Source: Lucifuga dentata
Taxonomy: Eukaryota > Chordata > Actinopteri > Ophidiiformes > Bythitidae
Reading direction: 5' to 3'
Assembly (NCBI GenBank): GCA_014773175.1
Contig: VXCM01001566.1
Span: 59,963-123,962 of the forward strand
Length of the DNA stretch: 64,000 bases
Shown: positions 23,486 to 36,411 of the stretch, in pieces
How the letters are laid out: each line of letters opens with the position of its first letter
Numbering within the stretch: the first letter of the stretch is position 1
Notes under the pieces: generated by a model
Database searches by the model: none
What the model was told of the DNA's origin: nothing
The model's input: only the letters and a program-made list of their open reading frames with translations
Translations under genes and position numbers: made by a program

Positions 23486-26400
23486 TGCCTTAAAGTTCTG
23501 AGTTCTGTGTCATTTCTTCATTTATTGTGGTTTCACCTGGTTGTCCATGGCCAAGCCATTCTCACAGACTCACTGACTCACCAAGCAACCTGACGCAATT
23601 GAGGTATTTTCTGTCTTAGTACTCACATCATTAGCTTCAAGTTTTCCCTCTGCACCAGTGTGAACTAAAAGAGAGGATTGAACGAAAGGAGAGGGTGAAT
23701 GAAAGCAGCCATCAGACAATAATTATGACTCAACCTTTCCTTTATATGTAAGTTCTCTCTGTCCACAGGAAGGAAAGAGTACAAATTAGGCAAGGTCAGT
23801 GGCATGTTTGCCTAAAACCCTCCCACCAAGTGTTGAAAATAGATGTGATGAATGAGGGTTAAATTAACCCTGAAGTCTCATTTCAAGATATTGTTACTGT
23901 GTCATCTTGTGGTGGCTTGTTCGGTTGCATCCCAGACAAGATGACCCAGGGCCATGACTTCATAATGGATCCACTACTGATGCATGAGCATCAGTAGTGG
24001 ATCTGTGAAGTCTGTGAAGTATTGGACCTGTGAGTCTGTGAAGTATTGCTTTGTGTTTGCGTTATTTTTGGCAAACTCCAAATGGTCCCATATGTAGCAT
24101 GAATAGCATGCTCAGCAGTCAGTGGGTGTGCACTGTTCAGGAAGGAACATCTTGGCAGAGGCATTGTGACTGAAAATGGTTCTCCACGTAGTTAAATTAT
24201 TTGCTGCACAAACCAAAAATAGCTCCTGGAGACGATTCCCAGTGACTAAAGATAATTATTACACTCTCATGCCATTGGCTGATCTTTAACACGTATATTT
24301 ACAGCCTCCAAATGGGGCCTGCTCAGACTTGAAACAGCACATGTGGAAAATGGTCCTCTAAAATAAGAACTTTGTGCAGGACGAAGTATTGAGTAAATGT
24401 TTTTGTGAAGATAAAATGTAGATCACATGTCTAAAACCAGGAAGTAAAACAACAAAAAGTTTGTTTATCACTGCAAAAAATGAGCTCAAATTAGCAAAAG
24501 TTTGCAAAATGAATAACAGCATTGCAATTACTTCAAGCACACCAGTTTATTTAGCAAAATTATGGTGATTTAGGTACTTTTAAGAGTTTTAACTGGCCAA
24601 ACATTTGACAGCGACATCAGTTCAGTTGATATATCCTAGTTTCGCAGTTATATAAAAACACATGCACACACAATGGGGAGATACTTGCTGGACAAATGTT
24701 CTTGCTTGCCTTGCTCAAGCAATGGAGCAATACAATCAGATATTTAGGGGTGACTTTTGTGTTCTGTTTATTTGCATCAGTTTGTTAGCGAACAGGACTT
24801 CAGTTTCGGAGCAATTAAGCTCCTTGAGCTAGTTGCTGTTGCGCTGCAATCTTGGCAAATCAGAGTCTTGGACCGTAATCATGTCCTGCTTTTCCTTGCA
24901 GCTCTCATTCATCAAGAAGCACATATCAACACTTTACATCGCACCGTCTTTGGCAAACAGTCCATCAAAAAAATCAACACCTGTGGTGACCCCTGTTAAG
25001 AAGTGGAAGGCAGGTTTGATTGCAGTGGGAGCATAAATATCATCAGCTAAAAGTGAAAATAGGCATTCCACAACAACATTCTACAAAATACCATATGGCA
25101 AAAAATGGACAGACATATTGCAACTAGAAACCTAAGTAAGACTGAAGGTTGATAAACTAGCCTCTTGATTGTGCCAGTATGCCATTAGTTGTATAACCAT
25201 GTTTTGTGCCACATCTTTTCCCATTCATCCTCCAAGTACAAGTTTATTTACTGAATACCATGCTGTGAATGTTTTTCCTGTCATCCCACCACAAGACAAA
25301 AATAAACATTTTATTAAGAATTAATTGCGTTGGCAATGAAAGACATGACTAGTAGTAAACCCACCCTCTCTTTAGTCCTTTTGTTTTTCCACACACTACA
25401 AGAATCAAAGCATGAATGGAAGTACAGACTCAGACCTGTCAATACTGTCAACTGAGTTGACTTCTTATTCAGAAAACCTGCTGCATTTTCACGATGGAGG
25501 AAACAGGCTGTGTGCCTGTCATTTTATTGTCAATCAGCATTGGGATAATGGATGCAAGGCCTTTACAATAAGCGAGCCAAGCGGAAAACTGCACTCAAGT
25601 AAAGTGCTGTGCAATGCTCAAAGTGTGTTGCATTGAACAAGTTAGGAGTCAAGGGTTAGTTTCTATAGCAACGGGTTTGTCAGAATGCAGGACACACACT
25701 GGCAGTCTAACTCCACTTGAGATATGAGAGAGGAGACAAGTAGGTTGAATTGATGCGCTTTGCAGAGTCACAAATGGCAACATTAAGTTCAATTAGCAGA
25801 AGCCATTTAATAAGTTAAGGCTGATGTCTGGATTTTTGCTTAATGTATATTCATGATGGTCTTTTAAACCACAAAAGATCATGCTTCAAATTGTAGTTAG
25901 TATCTGACAATAAACTACACACTATATAATGTTGAGAGGGAAATGATGACAATGGTTTTTAAATCCTTTATGGAATCTGTGGTCTCATTTTCTTTAATCT
26001 TATGGTTTGGAACTTTGCATGTGCAGAACAGGCAGTGGTTGCAAAACGTGAAACAGGCAAGCAACCTGAACTAATCTCAGAGCCATCTTTGAGGAACAGG
26101 TGCTCTGCAAAGCCAGATGTATTATGGCCAGACAGAATCATCCTTTAAGAGAAGAATTTCAATATCTACCCTTAGGATGAAGGCTAAAATTGCCTAAAAT
26201 AAAAAGCAACAGATATAAAAACTATTTTGTACCTTCTGTTTCTGCATTTTTAAATTTGCATAATTGATTAATTTTATGTGAAATCCTGCTCCTCATGCCA
26301 TTAATACTTGCTTTGTAGAAGGAGTTAAGTTAAGCTTTTAAAACTTTTCTTGCTGTTAGACGGCATGTTCTGAACAGACTGGCAGGGTCAGAACNCAGGG

Positions 26401-28457
26401 TCAGAACCTGCCGATGCAGCATTTCAGCAGAAGTGGGAAAGTTTGGATGCTGTTTCTCTCTTTATTGCCACAGGGAAACATGTTATGATCTTGCCACACT
26501 TGACCTTGACATGACCTTTATCCTCTCCTTCTATTGCATCCTTGCTGGTCAGCGTAACAATGTGCTGTGACCTCCTGCTCTCCCAGGTCCAGCGGGGAGC
26601 ACAAGCCATCAAACTGCAGCCGCTAGACCTTGTCAGTATCACAGCGATGTATTCACTCCATTTCTCATCTCTTCTCAAGGGCAGCCAACTTCCTGTTGCT
26701 GGGTTACACTAACTGCAGCATTAGTATGCTGTACCGAGCTGCTGCCGGAAGCTGAGGCTCCACCAGACACCGATGACCAGTGCAAGCCATTGCAATTACA
26801 ACACCTCAAAGACCTCTGTACTCTGTGTCTGTGTTTCTCACAAACCAGTGCAACTTCCATTTAGAGAGCCTTCCTTTTGCTTCCCCTAGCTTTTATCCTG
26901 ACCTTTCATTTTAGCGAGTACATGGCTTCATTTCCCATTTCCCTCTTTAGAATGTGTATATACATATTAGTTGTACCTTCTGATGCAAGACCTCGTGTTG
27001 AAGTTTTACATATTAATCTAACAAAATTGATGTCATCGTAGTGACATCAACTAAGGAAATGTTCAATTAGATTCAATGTACCGCAGGAGTCAGGTTTTTA
27101 AAGAGGCACACTGCAGCAGGATGCAGCTATATCACACAATGAAATAACGTGCAGCTTTGTATGTAATGTAGAGAAGTCACTTCTAGTCATAAAACAATAG
27201 GAATATTAATTAATGAGATAATTAATCCTCAGGGGGCACCACCCACTAGAAGAACCACATGTCTTTATGTATAATTCAGTCAATCAGTGTGAAGGAATTC
27301 TGTTTACCATTTAGTTGGAATCATCTCCAGGAACTCCGTATGATTAAACTGAAATAATATGATGGAATGAAATGCATGGAGCAAATGAAATGAATGAATA
27401 ATTGATGAGTATTCAGTGACAGCAATGCCAAGGTCATGTCACTTCAGTGTCATGACCTTGGCATGACACTTAATGCCAAGGTCATGGCATTAATCATAAA
27501 CTTGTTCAAAGTGATATTCTGTACAGCCTTTACTGTTCATCACACAGCAGACTGATTCAATTTATTCAGAGGAAAGACATTGTCGCCACAGCAACGCAGC
27601 TACCGTTAGTTCAGGGTTCCACCACATGTGTGACTCACTGTTATCACTTACTGTGTCAACGTGCTTTGTGCTGAAGTTCCCCACAGCTCGATGCAGAACA
27701 CATAGCATGAAGAGGATATAATGAGTTTTATATTGAAATTAATATTAAGAATTTAATGTTTACTTTCTTACTTTACTGTTATGTCATATAGAGCATATAT
27801 ATGCATTTGTGTATACACACGCGTATAGTATGTCTTTGGGAGGCTGCAGTGTGCAGAGGTGTGGGCGATCATCACAGATAACAGAACTGCTAGTATCACT
27901 TGGTGACGCAGAAGATGTTTGTGAGTTAATCTCTGACCTAGCCAAAGGCTGTCTGAAGATTTGTGTTTTGTTTGGTGCAGCAATTTATTCACCTCCTCCC
28001 CTTCAGTATGTTACATGCAGTATGTACACAGAGTGTAAATTGCATTATACTGCAGGAGAAACCTGAAAATTATCCTAATTTCATCCTGAAATTATGATCA
28101 TCCCAGGCTTGAAGAGTAGCACATTCCTGCTGCTCACCTGCTCTTCTGCCTCACTGAGCGTGTCGTTTTTTTCATGTTGAAGTGCGTCATTAGACCTGTG
28201 TGAGTCTAATCTCTCTGCAGTAGGATCTTTTCCTCTATCATGTGGAGCCGCGACATCTCAGGACTGAAGCGTATGCTTCTGCATCTTAAAAAGAGTCAAG
28301 CACTCATACTAACATACAAATCTTAACACAGAATATCTATGAGTAATATTTTGTTTGAATTATCAAAGTGTAATAAAAGAAAATTATTCTAATTGTCGCA
28401 CCAGCAACTGAAGGAAACCTCAACATACAAAGACAGTAATTAAACACTTGTGTTTTT
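22958..28457. other. Intergenic, no gene seen
   Basis: Unique, mostly AT-rich sequence with the (AG)n array and the palindromes at 23968-24003 and 27427-27488. A somewhat less AT-rich block at about 26400-26880 has no recognised coding content; conserved non-coding sequence is possible but untested. Confidence 0.5.
23428..23481. repeat. (GA)n microsatellite
   Basis: About 26 GA units without interruption. Neighbouring open frames rich in RE dipeptides are products of this repeat. Confidence 0.95.
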
Positions 28458-28790
28458 AAAGGGCCATACCAGCCATTTTGCATGTTTGAGCCAAATATAT
28501 TCCATTTTTTCCTACAGCCTTTGCATACCTAGTGGTGCATTCAAGTGCTGTAGTGAGGAACTAACAATGGGACATTTTCAGATCACTCCGTGCTTTTTAT
28601 TGCGCTTAAAGTAAAATTAAATTTAAAAAAAAACCTGAATATATGTCTTGTTCACGATGATGGATTACCTATCCCAAGAACATTTCAAGTATCAACAAGT
28701 TGATTTTAATAGTGTACCAGAATGAACTGAAACCAATGGCGGTCTGGAAGGTAGGAAAAAAATTTCTTCACCCATTACTTGATCCAGCAA
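28458..28790. mobile_element. MITE-like element (copy B), right end missing
   Basis: Left end AAAGGGCCATACCAGCCATT, then TTTGAGCC, matching the ends of copies A, C and D. The body shares TTTTCAGATCACTCC, CTTTTTATTG and GAACTGAAACCAATGGC (with small changes) with copy C at 36012-36250. It stops being recognisable near 28790. Confidence 0.65.
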
Positions 28791-31700
28791 TGGATATCAG
28801 GCTATGCCATCATTATACTGCTGACCTGAATACTTGGAAACACCATTTCCTGTCATAACATAAGGTACATCTTTTATGCATAATGTAAAAGATGTACCTT
28901 ATGTGACATTAGGTGTCTGTGAGTCCTAATCTTTCCGAGCAGATGAATGGCTAATATGTCCACATTCTATCTGCTTGAGCTAAGCTAAGTGTGGCTAACC
29001 TTACTGGCTTGTGTGGCAGTTCAGCTGAATGCCATATGGCCCCATTGTCATTATTATCAAACCTTCTAGATTAAGAGTATGACATTTCTACACCTATTTT
29101 AAACCATTATAAGTTGAGTATTCAGGTCCAAGCAAGTCTGCGGGTTCATCAGGGGGGCACTGGTGCTTCACTGAGTTTGGCCAATGTCACAGAGAAGGCT
29201 CAACAGTGTGTTCTAGCACCCCATAACCCTGCTCTGTTACCACATGTATACCATAGCTGGCCAGCAATCATCCTATCTATTTTAGCTTGCACAAACTTCA
29301 TAAGCTGCTTTGCTTTCCTGAAGCTAACCTGGTGGAAATCAAACTCCACACATACAACAATGAACATACAACTGATAACCAAAGGCAAAGCTGCACAAAC
29401 AAGCTGTAGCCAAAAGTAAAAACTCTACAGCAGTGATGGATGAGTCTTAATCCTCATATCTTGGTTATAGCAGTGTGCAAAGATACCATGCTATTAACTA
29501 AAAATCTCTCAGTGGTAGAATTATTCTGATTTTTTTATTCAATACACACACACACACACAGCCTACAATCCAGAGATTTTCTTCATCATTCAGACAGACA
29601 CACTCACTATCTAAACAACACAGTGTGCTGATGACAGATGTCTGGTCCGGAAACAGGCAGCAGTACTTTTCCTTTTTTCTGAGATGAAACGACTTTGCCA
29701 AATGCATAAAGTATTCCAGTATCATCTACACCTTCATTAGACCTTCAGTCAGTGTTTCAGTCATTTATTGTGAGGGCAGACGGATGCAAGAACAGGGCTG
29801 ACAGATTTATACGTATTCACAAAGACATTAAAAAGTATGCCGCACATTACATCATTATTTTCATTCTTCTGTACACACTGAAGCTACATTACTCAAATTT
29901 CACTATTTCAGCTACATCAAGGAGTAAAATGACTGGGTAAACTGTGTCTTTTCTTTGGCTGTTTGGTGTTTGTGTACATTTGTCTCTAAATTCAGATTTT
30001 ATTGATGATAAAGTGAGCTTGAATTTGCAGACAGATGGTAAGAATAAAACGATACCAAATGGAGAGTGAAGAATGAGTGATAACTTGAAAGTGGTTAAGT
30101 GTAGCTTTTCATCCACAGACCCAGCAGACTCTTGAGCCTGAAGGACCAGCCAGCCTACTAGCCTAGTGGTCTTTCTGCGCTTCATCATGTTTGAATTTGC
30201 CATTTTAGTTAGTAATTCATCGAGTTTCACTTTCCTTCTTTGTCTTTCCCTTTGTCTCTTTTTTATGCTCAGTGACGTCTTCCTCAGCTCAAGCTGCTGA
30301 AGAACTGTCAGTCATATTGTCATTGCGTTCAATAACTGCAATCAGCCCACTCACTATTGCTTTTATGCTTTCTCTGTGTGTTGCTGTGTGTGTGTGCATC
30401 TGTTTATGTGTGCATAGTTAATTTGTGTCTGACTAAGGGAATGAAAAGGTTTTGAGAGGAATTGTTGAGCCATCCANCCCCCCCTTTTTTTATTTATTTA
30501 TTTTATATGACATCAATGGCATTTTAAAGGAGGCCATTACTGCAGAAAATGAACACCTACGGCAATCACTTAAGTACCAACTCACCAAAGCAATTAGAAT
30601 GAAGTGTTGAGTGCTTAGACCTCTAGAATGATTTTTTCATTCACCGTATTGTTCAAAAGGCTTTTCCGGACATTACCACCTTTTTGTCGGCTCTCCCTCT
30701 AATTAAGGATTTCCTGCCAGCAAGGTGATAGCTTGCAAACATTTAGTCATTTTGTAAGCCTGGTCAGATGTAGTTTACACTAAACCAACTTCTCTGTTTG
30801 CAGTGTCCCATGCCCCTTAATACACACATGCTAAAGAAAACTGAAAAGAATTATTTCAAACATGCATTTTTGGACAAATCATGCAATATCACACGTGATC
30901 TTGTTAGGTAATTTGAGTTGGATATTACATGCAAACATAACATATTCTACTCACTGCAACATATATATGTATGTCCAATGAGCCCTTTGCAGTAAGGTGA
31001 TCAATGAAGGTGCCAATGATTGCTCGTGTCACTGATCAGTTAGCAAATATCACTGCTGCTGCTGCTGCTGCTGCTGCTGCTCAATATTCCAGCACTTTAT
31101 CAGCAAGCTAGCCTGCCAACAACCCTGTCTATCATGTTTCAGCACAGCTTTGTGGACAAGATAATTCTGTTTGCTCTCTGCATCCCTCTGCTGCTGCCGC
31201 CAAACATTCCATTTTGGCTTTTTTTTGCCAGCACCTGGGTATGTGTTTGTTTAGGGTGTAGAACCAAAGACAATAAGGCTCTGAAGAGTCCCCAGACCAT
31301 GGTTGGAGTCTGGACGCTCTGTGGGACCACTATGGATTTGATTTGTGTTTTATCTAGCCGTAGCTAGATAAAACACAAATCAAATTTATGAACATCAGAC
31401 AGGTATTTCGCAGGCAGTCTTCTCTGGGTTAGTCAAAAATGATGCTCTTCCTGCGGTTTGTAAACAACCTTTCAAAGTCAGTTCAGAAAGACACAAAGCA
31501 ATAAGTAAAGCCTTGCAAGTCTTTATAGTGAAGGACTCTATAAAGTCTTATAGAGACAACACATGATTCAACACACAATTAAAACACTTAAGCAATGATA
31601 TGAAGTCTCTTCTCATATTCATTTCATGAATAAGGTAATTCCCAGTCCTTACAGAGAAGCACTTGGCAGAATCAAGGATGCTAACAAGCCATGTCAGTCT

Positions 31701-32870
31701 TAGCACAGATGAGAGCAATTTTAAATTACCTGACTGTGACAGCACATTACATTTTGGAATGGGAGATGAAAAACACTGTGAATTGAATTTATAATCTAAA
31801 AGATGTGTTATCATTTATCACTTCCGGCTGGGAGCTATTCAAACATGTCATGCAGTGAAGGGAAGCAAGAGCCTTGAGCTTCAAAAGAAATAAAAGCTGT
31901 GCAGAAGCTTATTGATTTCCTCTGTGTATGTTTCAATTCTGTTCAATTCAATACACTATATATGAGCTCCAGTTGCTCAGGACAAACACAAATCATTGCT
32001 GAGATCTTTTATCACCTCAGTATGTAATCACTTGAAGTCTCAGTCTTTCCAGGATGAAATGGAAAGTTAATAGATGTCAAAGAGAGTGCAGTGGAATTCT
32101 CCAGGGTGAGACACGCAGGTCACTGTGTGAAGGCTCAACTCTGCAACGGAAGTGACCATAAGAAGCTCAAAGGAGATGATTACTTTGCCTTTGAATAACA
32201 GTGAGCTGTTAGCTGTGGCTTCCTGTCTACAACTGGCAGATAAAGGGAGATCAGTGCAGTCAGGGTATGTGTTGTGAGAAAACCTAGTGAGCTACTGAAT
32301 CCTTAATATGAACACAACTTCACCCAGACTGTGTGGCCCCAAGCAATTCCACACAGTATAGATTTACAAGCTTTTATGTTTGTGCTATTAAGCTTCACTG
32401 TGACACAATTGTTTTAATGAGGATAGCTTTTTTTGCACGGAAGTAATTTACACCTCGAAATCAATAGTATCATTGCTTTTTACTGACTTCATCAGTCAGT
32501 ATTTGACTTCATCAAATGACTGTGAAATGTCATATGATGCAATGCTGTTGTCACGCTGTTTTAACTCATTGATTTGGTCTTACAGGTGCACATTTACTGC
32601 ATAATTATCAGCATTGTTTCCAGCAGTACAAATCAGTAGTTTCCATGAGAAGGTGCGATACGAATACTTTAGCCGACTTACCCAGCATTAAATAACAGAC
32701 CGGAACCTAATCACGTCTGTGTATCTAGCAGACCCTATATTTCTCTCAGGTGTTGGTGGAGACCAAAACAGAGCTAAAAAAAAAACAAAACAAAAAAAAC
32801 AGTGAACATTGGATTTAATTCATGTGGACAAAAACATGACGCGATAACCACCTTGCATAACAGAAAACAT
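28791..32870. other. Intergenic, no gene seen
   Basis: Unique sequence with the strong palindromes at 28858-28904 and 31336-31385 and the CTG array at 31053-31081. A stretch at about 30500-30780 has ATTA-type motifs that could be regulatory, which cannot be judged without comparison. Confidence 0.5.
31053..31081. repeat. (CTG)n trinucleotide repeat
   Basis: Nearly ten perfect CTG units in non-coding sequence, with a nearby run of CTGCTGCCGCC at about 31189-31201. Confidence 0.95.
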
Positions 32871-33587
32871 AGGCCCAGATTCATTAAAAAAAAAGGCAAT
32901 AAAGAGTGTAACGTTGCTTTAATGTGCGTCGACATAATTGAGGCTCATTCATAAAACTTCTCCTACAATAATCAGAGCAGCGCTGTCACATGAAGGTAGC
33001 GTTGCTGTGAGGGGTGACTGGTAAAAGCCAATGAAGATCAGCATGTTAATGAGCTGCTGCATATTTATCAGCAACCATTTATCCTAATTCATCTGGTTTT
33101 AAAGCCACAAATCGGCAAAGGAAACATACATTCTGCCTTAGAGATCCTCGTTTTAAAAGACTGACATTAAAATAACAGTTAATCGTGTGTTTTAACCTCT
33201 TTAGTGCAATTGTGCTGCGCAAGGGTGGGGTGGGGGACTCAGATGTGCGCAGTGCAACAGGTGAATCAAAACTCCATTTAAAAACTGACTGATCAGCTGA
33301 GTGAGTTTATCTATCAAAGTTATTAATCATTATCACATGTGAGGCAAATAAAGTTCTAAATGTCTCCCAGATCGCTGAAATTTACCACAGGACTGAAGCA
33401 GGTCTTAATTTTTCATGTGGCTTTGTTTTATGAATAACTATCGCGACATGCAAATAAGGAAATATCTCAGTAATGCCTCTTTCAAGGCAAACGCTAAAAT
33501 ATGTCGGTAACAGGCGTTTATGAATGAGCAAACATAGTTGCATAGCTATGTGGTAAATCATGCGCTGCGGTTTATGAACCTGGGTCT
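32871..33587. mobile_element. Non-autonomous DNA element, ends AGGCCCAGATTCATTAAA
   Basis: The left end near 32871 reads AGGCCCAGATTCATTAAA; the right end near 33571-33587 is TTTATGAACCTGGGTCT, an imperfect inverted match. The motif TTCATAAA / TTTATGAA recurs inside (about 32950, 33430, 33519). Length about 717 bp, no transposase. No clear target duplication could be fixed, so the superfamily (Harbinger or hAT) is open. Confidence 0.55.
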
Positions 33588-35990
33588 TTTACTGCTATGC
33601 TGTCCATATACTATAGAGCCTTCCAGTCAATATTGTCTGTTATGCTCATAATTTTTTTGTTTTTAATCCACAAATTATTTGTGGAACTTTACCTTGTGTA
33701 CTTTAAGCAACGCAACTCTTCTATTGGAAGCTAATGGTGAATGTGTAATTTAAACTGCAGTGAAAAGTTTCTACTTACAGCAGGGGACACATCAATTTAT
33801 CAGTGTGTGGAAACACAAAATCCATGTGAAATCAATTCAAACCAATGTATTCCTTAAAAAAAAAAAATCTGTGTGAATGTAGGTGAAAATCAAANAATTC
33901 AAACCAATGTATTCCTTAAAAAAAAAAAATCTGTGTGAATGTAGGTGAAAATCAAACAACACCAATTAGTCTTAATTATGGATTACTGATCTAAAGCATC
34001 AGGGGAGAAACAGAAAACATACTTTAGGGATATATTTAGGTGGTTTGCACGAGTTGTAGAAACTGGCTACTAATGAATGCCAACAATTTTCCTAAAAAGC
34101 TGCTGTCTCACTTAGATATTGTACTCTCTGCTCATTTTGCCTGATCACCAGTGTTTCAGCCTGAAGCCAGTTTTTATTCCCACAAACAAGGCTTTGGTTC
34201 ATTTTACAACATTCTCACTGATTCAATCAGCAAGTGCCTTTTGAATCTAGAGATACACGTCATCTCCTTTATTGGATTTCTGTTTGAGCTTTACAGGTTT
34301 TTCTGTCTACAATAAACAGAGGCTAAGAAAAAGAAATGTACCTTCTTACTTCAAAGAAAATATATTTTTGCATTTGGGAGTTTTGAGTTCAGTTGCAGTT
34401 TATTTAGACGTGCATACATATTACGTTTAGAATGCTCCAGTATCATTTCGGCTTTGGTTGATGTAACACAACTTCTACGAAAAACTCAGCAACGACATCG
34501 CTTTACATGTTTTCTTTCTTTTTGTTTACTTTTTTATTTATTTTACTTTTGTTTGTATTTCCATTTCTGAGCCTCCATGGGTCACATGCTACCATTTTTT
34601 AAAATGTGTCAAGCACAAGTCTTATATTTTGCTTTTCACATAATTTATGTTTATATTTATTCATGTATTTTACATCACATTGGTATGAGTTCTTTTCAGT
34701 ATGTGTAAATATTTAATCATCCATATTTTTGTAGTTGTAGCACTTCTGCCATCTAATTGACTGATCTGATTGGCTGATTAGTTGCACCTGTGCCTTGTCT
34801 ATTTAAGCATCCTGAAAGCAGAGCTCTGTAAACTCTATAGAAGGTCTGAGAGACTGAAATGTTTGCTGTTCTTTTATTTCACCTTTGTATGGTCGATAGC
34901 TTCTTTCTTTAAAATAAAACTGCAAAATTTGTTTTTTTTTTTTTTTTTTTTNTTTTTTTTTTTTTTTTTTTCTCAGCTATATGACTGTGACTTATGACGT
35001 TTAGTCTGCCTGTTCTGTCTGTGGGTAAACTTCAAGTTTTTTGGATTTTTTTTTTGTTTTTGTTTTTTTGGGGGGGAGTTCATAAACCCAAAATGAACCA
35101 AGTATTAAATAATCATTTAAGAATTCTTGCCTCAGTATTTCTCAGGGGATCTTAAAATACATTTTAATATTCTGCCTGTGTGCCTTATATTAGTATGTTA
35201 ATATGAATCTCCCCATCTTCTTGCATGCAACAATTAAAGTTTTAATTACAAACAGTTAGGTCATCACATAATGAATATGGAGGAAACAGGGTTGGGAAGG
35301 CCTGTGCGTCATTGTCTTCCTCATTCTGTTTGGGTTGCACTGGGGGACTCGTGAGACTTCAGACACCTGCTGTGTACAGTTTGGATCACTAACACAATCA
35401 CCCACCTGATGGTTCTACAATAGCTGCCTACACACAGTCACACGCACAAACACAGTCATCAGATATGACTGACTCATTTTTTTTTTTTTTGGGNCCCCCC
35501 CCCCACACACACACACACAAATGATGCAATATATTTATTTTCACTTATGTGGACCCCATTTGACATTTGTACAAGTTATTAGCTGCGTTCCAAAACTGTC
35601 CATGGAGAGTGATGTAATGATTCATGCTTATGTTTTTTAATTAAAGAATGCTTTTGTTTTATTAGTCACGATCATCCTGATATTGTTTCTTCCTTCATTC
35701 TTTATTACTCTTAATATTGCTGTATGTGTAATCATTGAAATCATTGTAATCATAGTGTAATCACTGAAATTTCAAAATACAGATAAACCTTTTTTTTTCA
35801 ACAATAACCTGTAAAGGGTAATTCAATCAATCAAGAGGTATAGCATTAAGAACTGCCACTTTTACTGTGTTCATTGGAACTGGTAAACCTTAACTTGGAA
35901 TTACGTCATTTGCGACCACCACAAGTTTGAGCTTCATGGACACCTCCAATATGGACGCCTCCATGAAAACTTTCATTTTGATTGATCTGT
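33588..35990. other. Intergenic with homopolymer runs, no gene seen
   Basis: Contains an N-flanked duplicated segment (33834-33956), a long T-run with N at 34952 and a T/G/C run with N at 35494. Around 34760-34920 a TATTTAAG box and an AATAAA occur in promoter-to-poly(A) order, vaguely LTR-like, but no ends were found. Confidence 0.4.
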
Positions 35991-36011
35991 ATATATATGC
36001 TTCCTGTTGTC

Positions 36012-36360
36012 AGTTCTTCACTAAAGCACTTGAATGCACCAATAGGAAGCATTTTCAGATCACTCCTTGCTTTTTATTGTGCTTAAATAGTAAAATTACA
36101 TAATTTCGAAAACAAACCTGAATACACGTCTTGTTCGTGATGATGGATGACCTATCCCAAGTACGTTTCAAGTATCAGTAAGTTAATTTTAATAGTGTAC
36201 TAGAATAAACTGAAACCAATGGCAGTCTGGAAGGTATAGGAAAAAAAAAAAAAATTCATTCTTCCAGTATGCTTTGGGAAATGATTGTCAGTAGCTTTAT
36301 ATGTATGAAAACTGAATATATTAGGCTCAAACATTCAAAATGGCCAGTATGGTCCTTTAA
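36012..36360. mobile_element. MITE-like element (copy C)
   Basis: The right end reads AAAATGGCCAGTATGGTCCTTT, the inverted partner of the left ends of copies A and B. The body is closely related to copy B, except that 36012-36040 is inverted relative to 28534-28562. The true left end is not clear. The solo LTR at 36412 lies only about 50 bp to the right. Confidence 0.65.
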
Positions 36361-36411
36361 GGCTTTCATTCAACTAAACATGCCAAGTGATTAACTGATT
36401 CAGACACCTTT

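Noticed and set aside
24757..25036. Overlapping frames after a TTTTCCTTGCAG acceptor-like sequence
   Set aside because: No domain recognised, no matching donor or neighbouring exon in phase; treated as chance.
34760..34920. Possible LTR with TATTTAAG and AATAAA
   Set aside because: No TG...CA ends or target duplication could be found, and the right side is a T-run with N.
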